Assembly (NCBI GenBank): GCA_013003395.1
Contig: JABDJC010000013.1
Coordinates: forward strand, 1-32,146
Source: Acidimicrobiia bacterium
GTDB taxonomy: Bacteria > Actinomycetota > Acidimicrobiia > Spongiisociales > UBA5794
Direction of reading: 5' to 3'
DNA: 32,146 nt
The translations under genes were made by a program, and so were the position numbers. The notes below the pieces were generated by a model. That model was not told the DNA's origin and ran no database searches. It was given only the letters and a program-made list of their open reading frames with translations. Shown in pieces: positions 24,852 to 32,146 of this stretch (position 1 is its first letter; every line of letters starts with the position of its first letter).

Positions 24852-26345
24852 ATGAAGCGCATCAGTCACTGGATCGACAACCAGCCGAACGACGGCACGT
24901 CGCAACGGACCGGCGTTGTCTTCAACCCCGCAACAGGCCTCCAGACGTCGGAAGTGCTGCTCGCCGACACAGCCGACGTGGACACGGCCGTGGCGTCAGC
25001 GAAGACGGCGTTCGAGTCTTGGCGCCACTCATCGCTGACCACTCGCCAGCGCCTTCTGTTCGCGTTCCGTGAGATCGTCAACGAGCGGAAAGAAGAGATC
25101 GCCAAGTTACTCACCGAGGAACATGGCAAGACACTTGCCGACGCGCTCGGCGAAGTACAGCGTGGCTTGGAAGTGATCGAGTTTGCCTGCGGGATTCCTC
25201 ACCTTCTCAAAGGCGAGTTCTCCGAACAGGTGTCCTCGGGAGTCGACACCTATACGATCAGACAACCCATCGGCGTCGTCGCCGGCATCACGCCGTTCAA
25301 CTTCCCTGCGATGGTTCCCATGTGGATGTACCCGATTGCCATTGCGTGCGGCAACACGTTCGTCCTCAAACCGTCCGAGAAGGACCCTTCAGCGGCGACC
25401 ATCGCCGCCGAGTACCTCGCTGAAGCGGGTGCACCGGCCGGTGTGTTCAACGTCGTGCAGGGCGACAAGGTTGCCGTGAATCGCCTCCTGGAGCATCCAG
25501 ACATCTCCGCTGTGAGCTTCGTTGGATCGACTCCCGTCGCCAAACACATTCACCAAACGGCCAGCGCCAACGGGAAACGTGTGCAAGCGCTCGGCGGCGC
25601 CAAGAACCACATGATCGTGTTGCCGGATGCCGACATGGAACTCGCCGCGGACGCCGCAGTGTCCGCCGGGTACGGCTCGGCCGGCGAACGGTGCATGGCT
25701 ATTTCGGTGATCGTCACCGTCGGCGACGCTGCTGACCGCCTGATCCCGAAGATCCGCGACAGAATGAGCTCACTGGTGGTTGGCGACGGTATGGATCCGT
25801 CGTCGGAAATGGGCCCGCTCATCACCCGAGATCATCGCGACCGGGTAGCCGGATACGTGGACACCGGTATCGACGAAGGTGCAACCATCGTGGAGGACGG
25901 ACGCAGCCTCATCGTGTCTAACCGTGAGGACGGCTTCTTCCTGGGAGCCACGCTTTTCGACAACGTACAACCGGACATGTCCATCTATCGCGACGAGATC
26001 TTCGGACCGGTTCTCTCGATCGTGCGTCTCGACTCGTACCAAGACGCCATCGACTTGATCAACAGAAACCCGTATGGGAACGGGACCGCCGTCTTCACCA
26101 ACGACGGCGGCGCCGCCCGGAAATTCCAGCTCGAGATCGAAGTCGGCATGGTCGGCATCAACGTGCCTATACCGGTCCCGCTGGCATTCCATTCGTTCGG
26201 TGGCTGGAAGGATTCGATCTTCGGCGACCACGCGATCTACGGACCGGAAGGGATTCACTTCTACACGCGCCCGAAAGTGGTCATCACTCGATGGCCTGAC
26301 CCGATCCATCGCGGTGTCGATCTCGGGTTCCCCCAGCACCACTGA
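24852..26345 (+). CDS. mmsA: CoA-acylating methylmalonate/malonate-semialdehyde dehydrogenase
   Basis: 497-aa aldehyde dehydrogenase of the MmsA/IolA group, which turns malonate semialdehyde into acetyl-CoA and CO2 (or methylmalonate semialdehyde into propionyl-CoA). Signature features: TPFNFPAMVPMWM with Asn150, FVGSTPVAKHI, and GSAGERCMAIS with catalytic Cys281. The usual ALDH Glu near 247 is replaced by a QALGGAKNHMIV segment, as in the CoA-acylating group. Ends FYTRPKVVITRWP, typical for MmsA. It lies 30 bp after lacI with GAGGAG before ATG 24852. It is the final inositol step, so iolA is the equivalent name. Confidence 0.95.
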   Translation: MKRISHWIDNQPNDGTSQRTGVVFNPATGLQTSEVLLADTADVDTAVASAKTAFESWRHSSLTTRQRLLFAFREIVNERKEEIAKLLTEEHGKTLADALGEVQRGLEVIEFACGIPHLLKGEFSEQVSSGVDTYTIRQPIGVVAGITPFNFPAMVPMWMYPIAIACGNTFVLKPSEKDPSAATIAAEYLAEAGAPAGVFNVVQGDKVAVNRLLEHPDISAVSFVGSTPVAKHIHQTASANGKRVQALGGAKNHMIVLPDADMELAADAAVSAGYGSAGERCMAISVIVTVGDAADRLIPKIRDRMSSLVVGDGMDPSSEMGPLITRDHRDRVAGYVDTGIDEGATIVEDGRSLIVSNREDGFFLGATLFDNVQPDMSIYRDEIFGPVLSIVRLDSYQDAIDLINRNPYGNGTAVFTNDGGAARKFQLEIEVGMVGINVPIPVPLAFHSFGGWKDSIFGDHAIYGPEGIHFYTRPKVVITRWPDPIHRGVDLGFPQHH

Positions 26346-26362
26346 CCGGCGAGCTGATCAGA

Positions 26363-26752
26363 TCACACGTCGTACTCGGCATCGGAGACGAGTTCACCGG
26401 TCCATTCGGTGTCGCCTCCGGTGGTGAGTGACAGGTGTTGCATGTGTGAACCGGGAGTGGCGCCATGCCAGTGTTCATCACCTGGTTCTGCGTAGACGAC
26501 GTCGCCGGGTCCGATCGTGACTGCCGACCCATCTCGCGATCCAACGCGGCCGGCGCCCGATACCACGTACAGCGTCTGCCCCTCGGGGTGCGTGTGCCAT
26601 CCGGTACGCGCCCCCAGCGAAAACCAGACGCCCAGCGCGTTGAGCCCTTCGTCTCCGACGTTGGATAGCGACGAGAACCACACGTCACCGGTGAAACGCT
26701 CTGAAGGTGCCCGCTCCCACTGCCGATCTTCTGCACGACCGTGTTCCATCAC
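26363..26752 (-). CDS. Small cupin-domain protein
   Basis: 129-aa single cupin. Metal-site residues are visible in GWHTHPEGQTLYVVSG (HxH..E pattern) and in PGDEHWHGATP. It resembles carboxymuconolactone-associated cupins of the YhhW/quercetinase-like small type, but no substrate can be assigned. GTG 26752 (or ATG 26749) lies over the AlaX-like stop, with GGGGAGG 5 nt upstream, so translation is coupled. The stop is only 17 bp from mmsA, converging with it. Confidence 0.88.
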   Translation of the reverse strand: MMEHGRAEDRQWERAPSERFTGDVWFSSLSNVGDEGLNALGVWFSLGARTGWHTHPEGQTLYVVSGAGRVGSRDGSAVTIGPGDVVYAEPGDEHWHGATPGSHMQHLSLTTGGDTEWTGELVSDAEYDV

Positions 26753-27477
26753 TCGACCTCCCCGGTCAATTGAAATCGAATCCGCCTGAACCCTTTGCCC
26801 TTCGATTCGACTTTGGTGATTTCGATGGATCCCACCTCAGTCGTCGAACTCACGTGGGTCCCGCCATCAGCCTGACGGTCAAGGCCGACGATGTCGATCA
26901 CCCGCACTTCGCGAAGGCTGGACGGCAGCAAACTGACCTTGGTTCGAATCAAGCTCGGGTCGAGATCAGCCTCGGCTCGGGGTAGAAATTCGACTTCGAT
27001 CGGGAGCGCCAGACCGAGTTGCCGGTTCACTTCTGATTCGATGGGATCGCGATCCTCCGGATCCCACTGCGGCAACTCGAAATCAAGTCGGCCCACTCCC
27101 TCTCGCATGTCGCCGCCCGTCACCGGACTCTTGAACCTGTCCCACACCACCCCACACATGGCATGCATCGCCGTATGCGTGCGCATCAGTACGTAGCGGC
27201 GTTCCCAGTCAACGGCGCCGATCACACCGGTTCCAACCGACGGCAGGGATGATCCGTCAACCCAATGCCACACGCCGTGACCGTCACTCGTGACCCGGGT
27301 CACCTCGAGCTGGTCGTCGCCGATCCTCAAGACACCGGTGTCGTACGGTTGACCGCCGCCGCCCGGATAGAAGACCGTCCGGTCCAGGAGGACGCGTCCG
27401 TCGTCTGCGTCCACGTCGACGACCTTGGCCGCCATCTCCTTCGCATAAGCGTCTGTCGAGTAGATCTGTTCGGTCAC
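26749..27477 (-). CDS. AlaX-like alanyl-tRNA editing hydrolase
   Basis: 242-aa free-standing homolog of the AlaRS editing domain, which would hydrolyse misacylated tRNA (Ser- or Gly-tRNA-Ala). FYPGGGGQPYDTG opens the fold. The zinc site has HxxxH in RTHTAMHAM and His in GLDRQADGGTHVSSTTEVG. The Cys of the classical CGGTH motif is replaced by Asp (ADGGTH). GTG start overlaps the upstream membrane-protein stop by 4 bp. It is a middle gene of a three-gene minus-strand operon. Confidence 0.92.
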   Translation of the reverse strand: MTEQIYSTDAYAKEMAAKVVDVDADDGRVLLDRTVFYPGGGGQPYDTGVLRIGDDQLEVTRVTSDGHGVWHWVDGSSLPSVGTGVIGAVDWERRYVLMRTHTAMHAMCGVVWDRFKSPVTGGDMREGVGRLDFELPQWDPEDRDPIESEVNRQLGLALPIEVEFLPRAEADLDPSLIRTKVSLLPSSLREVRVIDIVGLDRQADGGTHVSSTTEVGSIEITKVESKGKGFRRIRFQLTGEVE

Positions 27478-28583
27478 TCTGGCTCCTCCCTGACGAGGTG
27501 GGAATCAACCACGACGTGTCGATCGAAATAGGTTGCGACGAACGCCTGAATCGTCGCGGCGGCAGGGAGAGCGATCAAGGCGCCGGCAACTCCGAGCAAC
27601 GTCGCCCCGACTATTGCGGAACCGAACGCCACGGCCGGGTGCAGCGCCATCGTGCGTGCTGTGATGCGAGGAGCAAGCAGATAGTTCTCGATCTGCTGGT
27701 ACACGACCACATACACGACCACCAGAAGCGCTTGGGTCGGACTCTCCGCCAAGGCGATGAGCACCGGGAACAAGCCGCCGATGTACGTGCCGACGACTGG
27801 CACGAACTGCGAGAACACGCCGACCCACAGGGCCAATGGCAGAGCGAACGGGACGTCGATGAGGGTCAACACCACCCAGCCCACGAGGGAGGCAACTGCG
27901 GCCAGAAGCACCCGCGAATAGAAGTAGCCACCGGTCTTGTCGATCGCAATGTCCAGCATCCGGAGGACTTCTCGTTGTCGGTGCTCGGGTAGCACCGACA
28001 ACACGGAGCGCCGAAGACGCGGCGAGTCAGCCGTGAGATAGAACGTGAACAATCCGATCGTGAGCACCTGGAACACGGTGTTGACCAATCGCCCGCCCAC
28101 ATCGAGCACTGGGCCCGCAACACCACCGATCAGACCGTTGAACGTCGGATCGGTTTGGGCCAGGTTGTCGACGAAGTCGTCTGTCGAGATACGCAGGCCA
28201 AGCCGATTCCCGAACTCCGCCAGCCGCTCACCGTACGAAGGAAGATCGGCGACGAACTCGGTCGTTTGCGTGACCAGCAGGGGAATCATCAGCCCGACGA
28301 ATCCGAGCGTGAGGACACCGGCCACTCCGAAGAGGATCCCTGTCGCTGCCCCTCTTCGCCAACCTCGGCGCGAGAGAAACGCCACACCGGGTTCAAATGC
28401 CGTGGACAGGAAGAACGAAATCAGCAGGAGAATCAGAAAACCGCGAAGCGCCCTGATGATGGTGAACGCAATCATCAGGCCTACGCCGATGACCACGATC
28501 TGCAGCAGCAGCCGCGGCAGCCAGGCAGGCATGCCGTCATTGCCGGCGCCGAAGAGGCTGCGGGAGTCTGAGTCGTCACTCAC
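27474..28583 (-). CDS. AI-2E/PerM-family membrane transporter
   Basis: About 369-aa integral membrane protein of the AI-2E transporter (PerM/YdiK) family with around eight hydrophobic segments: LLLQIVVIGVGLMIAFTII, FLILLLISFFLSTAFEPGV, the RRGWRRGAATGILFG turn, and the C-terminal LWVGVFSQFVPVVGTYIGG and QQIENYLLAPRITARTMALHPAVAFGS, which are highly typical. Substrate is not established for most members. I choose GTG 28583 over the track's 28649: TACTCT sits 7 nt before it, a leaderless pattern, and the extra upstream residues are not membrane-like. Confidence 0.9.
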   Translation of the reverse strand: MSDDSDSRSLFGAGNDGMPAWLPRLLLQIVVIGVGLMIAFTIIRALRGFLILLLISFFLSTAFEPGVAFLSRRGWRRGAATGILFGVAGVLTLGFVGLMIPLLVTQTTEFVADLPSYGERLAEFGNRLGLRISTDDFVDNLAQTDPTFNGLIGGVAGPVLDVGGRLVNTVFQVLTIGLFTFYLTADSPRLRRSVLSVLPEHRQREVLRMLDIAIDKTGGYFYSRVLLAAVASLVGWVVLTLIDVPFALPLALWVGVFSQFVPVVGTYIGGLFPVLIALAESPTQALLVVVYVVVYQQIENYLLAPRITARTMALHPAVAFGSAIVGATLLGVAGALIALPAAATIQAFVATYFDRHVVVDSHLVREEPE

Positions 28584-28590
28584 GAACGCG

Positions 28591-28596
28591 AGAGTA
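28591..28596 (-). promoter_or_regulatory. Candidate -10, leaderless start of AI-2E-type gene
   Basis: TACTCT on the minus strand, then 7 nt, then GTG 28583. No ribosome site is visible. It shares a 70-bp divergent region with the GNAT gene. Confidence 0.45.
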
Positions 28597-28640
28597 CTGC
28601 GTCGGTAGCTGTCACCCGGATCAATGCCTCGCTCGCAGTG

Positions 28641-28646
28641 TAGGTT
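28641..28646 (+). promoter_or_regulatory. Candidate -10, leaderless start of GNAT gene
   Basis: TAGGTT, seven bases (CAAAAAC), then GTG 28654, with no ribosome site. Same spacing as the divergent AI-2E-type gene. Confidence 0.45.
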
Positions 28647-28653
28647 CAAAAAC

Positions 28654-29127
28654 GTGGAGATCAGGCGAGCCCGTCGCGAGGATTTGGATGAGATCGGTCA
28701 CATCGCGTACCAGTCCGGCTGGACCTCGTTGACCGACTCCTCGTTGTGCCGTTCAATGGCGCCTGTGCTCGACGAGCACTATTCGCCTGCAACTCTCAAA
28801 CGTTCACTTCTCGCCGGAGAACTGCTCGTTGCCGCAGATGACCGCGACATCATCGGTTTCGCAGAGATACGTCTCCGCAATGACCACCTCCACATGGCGT
28901 CTATCTGCATGTCTCCTGTACACCGCGGCCTCGGTGTGGCGGTTCGTATGGTGGACGCAGTGCGAGAACTCGGTCCCGGTCTACCGATCTCGACGGACGT
29001 GCTGCTCGGCAGCGGCGAGTGGGAGCACTTCTACGAGCAAGCAGGTTTCTTTCCCGGTGAGACCATCGAGACTGCCGTCGGCGACGAATCACTGGTCTAC
29101 CGTCGCTGGTGGTCCACAGCCAGCTGA
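28654..29127 (+). CDS. GNAT-family N-acetyltransferase
   Basis: 157-aa GNAT protein. It starts VEIRRARREDLDEIGHIAYQSGW, typical of the family's first strand and helix. The acetyl-CoA-binding region is MASICMSPVHRGLGVAVRMVDAV (a Q/RxxGxG/A-type loop: HRGLGVA), and the fold ends FYEQAGFFPGE, the usual GNAT beta-bulge segment. Substrate is unknown. I use GTG 28654 (after a TAGGTT-N7 leaderless box) rather than ATG 28624; the ten extra residues of the longer form look non-conserved. The adenosine deaminase gene follows after 37 bp. Confidence 0.85.
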   Translation: MEIRRARREDLDEIGHIAYQSGWTSLTDSSLCRSMAPVLDEHYSPATLKRSLLAGELLVAADDRDIIGFAEIRLRNDHLHMASICMSPVHRGLGVAVRMVDAVRELGPGLPISTDVLLGSGEWEHFYEQAGFFPGETIETAVGDESLVYRRWWSTAS

Positions 29128-29151
29128 TCGGCCCGCGAGTGCCGAAACGAT

Positions 29152-29157
29152 TAGCCT
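29152..29157 (+). promoter_or_regulatory. Candidate -10, leaderless start of adenosine deaminase
   Basis: TAGCCT, seven bases (TCCACCG), then ATG 29165. No Shine-Dalgarno sequence is present in the short gap after the GNAT gene. Confidence 0.45.
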
Positions 29158-29164
29158 TCCACCG

Positions 29165-30268
29165 ATGTCCTCCGCGCTCACAGCAACCGTGCCGATTGCC
29201 GAAGATACGTGGGCCGACATTCGGCTGCTCCCCAAGGTTCTGCTTCACGATCACCTCGACGGCGGCTTGCGAACCGACACCATCATCGAACTCGCCGAAG
29301 CCGTTGGATACCGGGAATTGCCTGCGAACGATCCTGACGAACTCGCCGACTGGTTCCACAAGTCCGGAAAGGGATCGCTCCCCCGCTACCTCGAAGCGTT
29401 CAGGCACACCGTCGCCGTGATGCAGACGCCGCAAGCCATCGAACGCGTGGCGTATGAGGCAGCGGTGGATCTCGCCGCTGACGGCGTGGTGTATGCCGAG
29501 ATCCGCATGGGCATTGCACTGCTCACCGAGCGGGGATTGACCTTGGAAGAAGTGATCGAGTCGATCATCAAGGGGTTCGAACGTGGTGAGCTGGAAACCG
29601 GAATCGTTGCGCGCACCATTGTCACGGCGCTTCGACATCACAGCGATTCGGAGGCGGTGGCGAGCTCGGCGGTCAAGTTTGCGGGCAGAGGTGTAGTGGG
29701 GTTCGATCTTGCAGGACCCGAAGCCGACCACCCGCCGGAGGTCCACGCTGCGGCATGTGAGATCGCTCGTACCGGAGGTTTGGGACTGACCATCCACGCT
29801 GGTGAGGCCGCTGGACTTCAGAGCATGTGGCAGGCTCGGCTCGCTTGTCATGCACAGCGCTTCGGCCACGGTGTGCGCATCATCGAAGGGACACGGACCG
29901 GTCGTGGCGAGATCATCGAACTCGGTTCGTTCGCTCGATCCATTCGCGACCAACGTGTCCCTCTCGAACTTGCAATGTCGTCGAACGTCGACACCGGCAC
30001 AATCGCGAGTTTGGAATCGCACCCCGTGGAAGCGCTCCTCCGTGCCGGTTTCGCGGTGACGCTCAACACCGACAACCGACTCATGTCGCGCACGTCGATG
30101 TCGAACGAGTTTGCCATTGCGCACGTCGTGCACGGCTTCAGAGCAGCGGAGCTGCTGGCCGTGACCGAGAACGCCCTCCACGCGGCTTTCGGAGACTGGC
30201 CAACCCGTGAGCGTTTGCTGCGTGAACTCGTTCGACCGCATTTTGCCGAGTTCACGCCGGAGGATTAG
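29165..30268 (+). CDS. add: Adenosine deaminase
   Basis: 367-aa metal-dependent deaminase of purine salvage (adenosine to inosine). Zinc ligands His28/His30 lie in KVLLHDHLDGGLR; LTIHAGEA gives the catalytic His/Glu region; RFGHGVRI follows; SSNVDTGTIASLESHP and TLNTDNRLMS give the final Asp. The NTDNRLMS form (instead of NTDDP) fits actinobacterial Add proteins. The track ORF starting at 28829 is an artefact that runs back through the GNAT gene; ATG 29165 is the natural start. The stop lies 3 bp from the converging hydrolase stop. Confidence 0.94.
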   Translation: MSSALTATVPIAEDTWADIRLLPKVLLHDHLDGGLRTDTIIELAEAVGYRELPANDPDELADWFHKSGKGSLPRYLEAFRHTVAVMQTPQAIERVAYEAAVDLAADGVVYAEIRMGIALLTERGLTLEEVIESIIKGFERGELETGIVARTIVTALRHHSDSEAVASSAVKFAGRGVVGFDLAGPEADHPPEVHAAACEIARTGGLGLTIHAGEAAGLQSMWQARLACHAQRFGHGVRIIEGTRTGRGEIIELGSFARSIRDQRVPLELAMSSNVDTGTIASLESHPVEALLRAGFAVTLNTDNRLMSRTSMSNEFAIAHVVHGFRAAELLAVTENALHAAFGDWPTRERLLRELVRPHFAEFTPED

Positions 30269-30271
30269 TCG

Positions 30272-31114
30272 CTATTCCTCTTCAGCTGAAGGGTCCTCCG
30301 GCTGGATCATCTTCATGATCCAATCGGACACCGTCCGCAGAGCGACGTCGGCTTCCTTTTCGTTGAACAGCTCGTGTCGAAACGTCGGAAACAGAACGCG
30401 CTGGACACCGTTGAGGTGACCCAGCGGCGTCGAGCTGTAGGGAGGCACCACGGTGTCACCACCGCCGTGAATCACCAACGTCGGGATCGACAGTTCGTTC
30501 CACGTCGCACGTACCCGCGCCATGCCAACCAGTAGCGCTCGGGCCAGCGCGAGCGTCGTCTTCGTGTGCACATGCGGATCAGCGAAATACGCCTCACCGA
30601 CGGCCGGGTCGCTCGACAGCTGGTCACCCTCTATCTCGTTGGGCATCGCCAGGTTCGGCGCGAGTGGGGCGAGAATGTGTACAAGCTTCTGCTTCCACTT
30701 CGGGACGGTGCTGCCCACCGCTGGAGCCGAGAGCACGAGGAGATCGGGGCGGCGGCGATCACTGAGCGCATAGTCGAGCGCGATGAGACCCCCCATCGAG
30801 TGACCAAGCAGCACGAGCGGCAACCCATCGACCGCAACGGTGTTGATCAGCCCTTCGATGTCCCCGTGATAGTCATCGAGCTTTTCGGCGTGAGCTCTGC
30901 GGCCGGCTGAGCGGCCGAATCCCTTGAGGTCGATCGCATGTGTCCGGATACCGCTGGCAGCCAAGTGTGAACCGACAGGATCGTGTCGTCCTGCATGCTC
31001 TCCGAGGCCGTGCACGACGACGGCAACCGCTACCGGCTCACCAACTTCCCACTCACGGGCATGAAGCTCGGTTCCGTCGTGACCGGTGGTCACGTACTGT
31101 CGGCTGTCGATCAT
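30272..31114 (-). CDS. Alpha/beta hydrolase, monoacylglycerol-lipase-like
   Basis: 280-aa cytosolic alpha/beta hydrolase of the Hydrolase_4/lysophospholipase group. Nucleophile elbow GHSMGG (Ser in VLLGHSMGGLIAL), oxyanion region VHGLGEHAGRH, acid in VIHGGGDTVVPP, and catalytic His in FPTFRHELFNE are all present and typical of monoacylglycerol lipases. The C-terminus is acidic (QPEDPSAEEE). The start overlaps the glucokinase stop by 4 bp, so it is the last gene of a gcvT-ppgK-hydrolase unit. Natural substrate is not proven. Confidence 0.92.
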   Translation of the reverse strand: MIDSRQYVTTGHDGTELHAREWEVGEPVAVAVVVHGLGEHAGRHDPVGSHLAASGIRTHAIDLKGFGRSAGRRAHAEKLDDYHGDIEGLINTVAVDGLPLVLLGHSMGGLIALDYALSDRRRPDLLVLSAPAVGSTVPKWKQKLVHILAPLAPNLAMPNEIEGDQLSSDPAVGEAYFADPHVHTKTTLALARALLVGMARVRATWNELSIPTLVIHGGGDTVVPPYSSTPLGHLNGVQRVLFPTFRHELFNEKEADVALRTVSDWIMKMIQPEDPSAEEE

Positions 31115-31884
31115 TGGAAGAACCGCCTTTGTGCAGCAAGCGCAGCGCCGACGATGCCCGCATTGTTGCGAAGCTCGGCCGGCACCACCCGTACCTGTGT
31201 GTCTATGTATTGGGAGAACTGGTCGAACTCTTTGGAGATACCGCCACCGATGACGAAGAGATCAGGAGAAAAGATGCGATCGAGATAGTGCAGGTATTCG
31301 TTGACTCGTGCAGCCCAGACGTCGATCTCGAGCCCTTCCTCTTCTCCCAGAGACTTGTCTTCGACGAGACGCGCCGCAGCGTACCGTTCCGCGATGTCGC
31401 CTTTGAATTCGAGGTGACCGAACTCGGTATTCGGCACCAGAGCCCCATCGAGAAATACCGCGCTACCGATTCCGGTCCCAAACGTCAGCATGACGACCAC
31501 GCCGTTGACTCCTCGGGCAGCTCCCGCGTCGACCTCGGCGATACCAGCGGCATCCGCATCGTTCAGCACATGGAACTCGCGCCCCGTGGTACGAGCGAAC
31601 ACCGCCTCGGCGTCGATCCCGATCCAGGCGTCGGAGACGTTTGCGGCCGACAGCACGACACCGCGCCTCACGATTGCCGGGAACGTGCAGCCCACTGGCC
31701 CTTCCCAGGAGAAATGATCCAGGATCTGCTCGATCACCTCGGCTACGGCCTCTGGCGTCGACGGCTGCGGCGTAGGAATCCTCATCCGCTTCGCGACCGT
31801 CATGTTCGCCGTGGGTATGTGGACGGGGGCGCCCTTGATGCCGGAGCCCCCGATGTCGATTCCCATCACCACGTCGCCACTCAC
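31111..31884 (-). CDS. ppgK: Polyphosphate glucokinase (ROK family)
   Basis: 257-aa ROK-fold kinase phosphorylating glucose with inorganic polyphosphate (and usually ATP). Phosphate motif GIDIGGSGIKGAPV near the N-terminus, CTFPAIV, catalytic HVLNDADAAGIAE, and VMLTFGTGIGSAVFLDG; VPNTEFGHLEFKG follows. Motif spelling matches actinobacterial PPGK rather than generic ROK glucokinases, which carry a Cys-rich zinc motif absent here. I choose GTG 31884, which overlaps the gcvT stop by 4 bp, over the track's 31920; ATG 31866 is also possible. Confidence 0.9.
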   Translation of the reverse strand: MSGDVVMGIDIGGSGIKGAPVHIPTANMTVAKRMRIPTPQPSTPEAVAEVIEQILDHFSWEGPVGCTFPAIVRRGVVLSAANVSDAWIGIDAEAVFARTTGREFHVLNDADAAGIAEVDAGAARGVNGVVVMLTFGTGIGSAVFLDGALVPNTEFGHLEFKGDIAERYAAARLVEDKSLGEEEGLEIDVWAARVNEYLHYLDRIFSPDLFVIGGGISKEFDQFSQYIDTQVRVVPAELRNNAGIVGAALAAQRRFFQ

Positions 31885-32146
31885 AGAAAAGGAAGCTCCG
31901 TCTCGGTCATGGACAACCACGACTTGCGGATCTCGACTTCGATCTGCGTGCCTGGATCCGGGGGCGGCGAGAGATAGCCCATCCCGATCGGATGCCCCAG
32001 CGAGGGACTGAAGTTGCCAGACGCAACGGTCCCGACGGACGAGCCGGCCCTCATCGGGTAGCCGTGGCGAGCGATCTGACGACCCTCGGCGGTGAAGGCG
32101 ACCATGCGCTTGCTCAAGCCTCGCTCTTGTTGCGCCAGCAACGCTT
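31881..32146 (-). CDS. gcvT: Aminomethyltransferase (T-protein), C-terminal part only
   Basis: The last ~88 codons of GcvT, entering from the right edge. RMVAFTAEGRQIARHGYPMRAGSSVGTVASGNFSPSLGHPIGMGYLSPPPDPGTQIEVEIR is the typical C-terminal barrel of the tetrahydrofolate-dependent T-protein (G-VTSG-SP.L..PI.MGYV pattern). The ORF-track start is a TTG inside the gene; the reading frame stays open to base 32146. It is the glycine cleavage partner of the gcvP at 2241-5090, about 27 kb away, and is coupled to ppgK by a GTGA overlap. Confidence 0.93.
   Translation of the reverse strand, partial: ALLAQQERGLSKRMVAFTAEGRQIARHGYPMRAGSSVGTVASGNFSPSLGHPIGMGYLSPPPDPGTQIEVEIRKSWLSMTETELPFL

Noticed and set aside
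28901-30241. 446-aa ORF antisense to adenosine deaminase
   Set aside because: Shadow of the add gene. The protein is Arg/His/Ser-rich with no recognisable domain, while the plus strand encodes a complete Add with all metal ligands.
1-32146. CRISPR array, tRNA/rRNA, insertion sequence or prophage genes
   Set aside because: No regularly spaced direct repeats, no structural RNA signatures apart from the riboswitch, and no transposase, integrase or phage-type proteins in the frames read.

Overview
The window is a gene-dense, high-GC stretch (about 60% by eye) of a Gram-positive-type chromosome. I read it as an actinobacterium, possibly of the Acidimicrobiia. The grounds are a polyphosphate glucokinase, a stand-alone LigD-type polymerase domain, lipoproteins with Thr-rich linkers after the lipobox, many GTG/TTG starts, several apparently leaderless TANNNT-N7-RTG starts, and almost universal 4-bp NTGA overlaps between operon genes. 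The species-level origin is inference. I see no rRNA, tRNA, CRISPR array, insertion sequence or phage gene. No gene-free stretch exceeds 300 bases; the largest are the riboswitch leader (5091-5330), the divergent iol control region (18084-18277) and the gap before the permease (19283-19456).

Layout. 1-7773 (all minus): the 5' part of an IolG-like oxidoreductase cut by the left edge, a small MmcQ/YjbR-TfoX-like protein, a stand-alone LigD polymerase domain, glycine dehydrogenase gcvP under a tandem glycine riboswitch, a membrane histidine kinase without an adjacent response regulator, and an SH3-domain lipoprotein. 7863-26345: a large inositol (cyclitol) catabolic locus. Its minus arm reads iolG-iolE-SMP30 lactonase, then (after an operator) D-2-hydroxyacid dehydrogenase, second Gfo/Idh, HpcH/HpaI aldolase, iolD, two SDRs and iolC. 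Its plus arm reads sugar-binding lipoprotein, outsized permease, single-domain ATPase and a MarP-like secreted protease, then (after an operator) iolB, lacI and mmsA/iolA. 26363-28583 (minus): AI-2E-type membrane protein, AlaX-like editing protein, cupin. 28654-30268 (plus): GNAT and adenosine deaminase. 30272-32146 (minus): end of gcvT, polyphosphate glucokinase, monoacylglycerol-lipase-like hydrolase.

How it works together. The ABC importer would bring in a cyclitol. IolG (with spare dehydrogenases for isomers) oxidises it, IolE dehydrates, IolD hydrolyses the ring, IolB isomerises, IolC phosphorylates, and MmsA converts the resulting malonate semialdehyde to acetyl-CoA. A dedicated LacI-type repressor is encoded in the locus. 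Three copies of the palindrome NTGGARCGTTCCAN lie at the divergent promoter region, in front of the hydroxyacid dehydrogenase sub-operon, and exactly over the iolB promoter/RBS, which suggests one local regulon. No IolJ-type class II aldolase is present. Instead there is an HpcH/HpaI-type aldolase together with a lactonase, a D-2-hydroxyacid dehydrogenase and extra dehydrogenases, so the locus may run a second oxidative branch. The most unusual parts are the roughly 637-residue permease with a large extra helical block, a 15-codon CxxC leader peptide coupled to it, and the MarP-like lipoprotein protease inside the transport operon.
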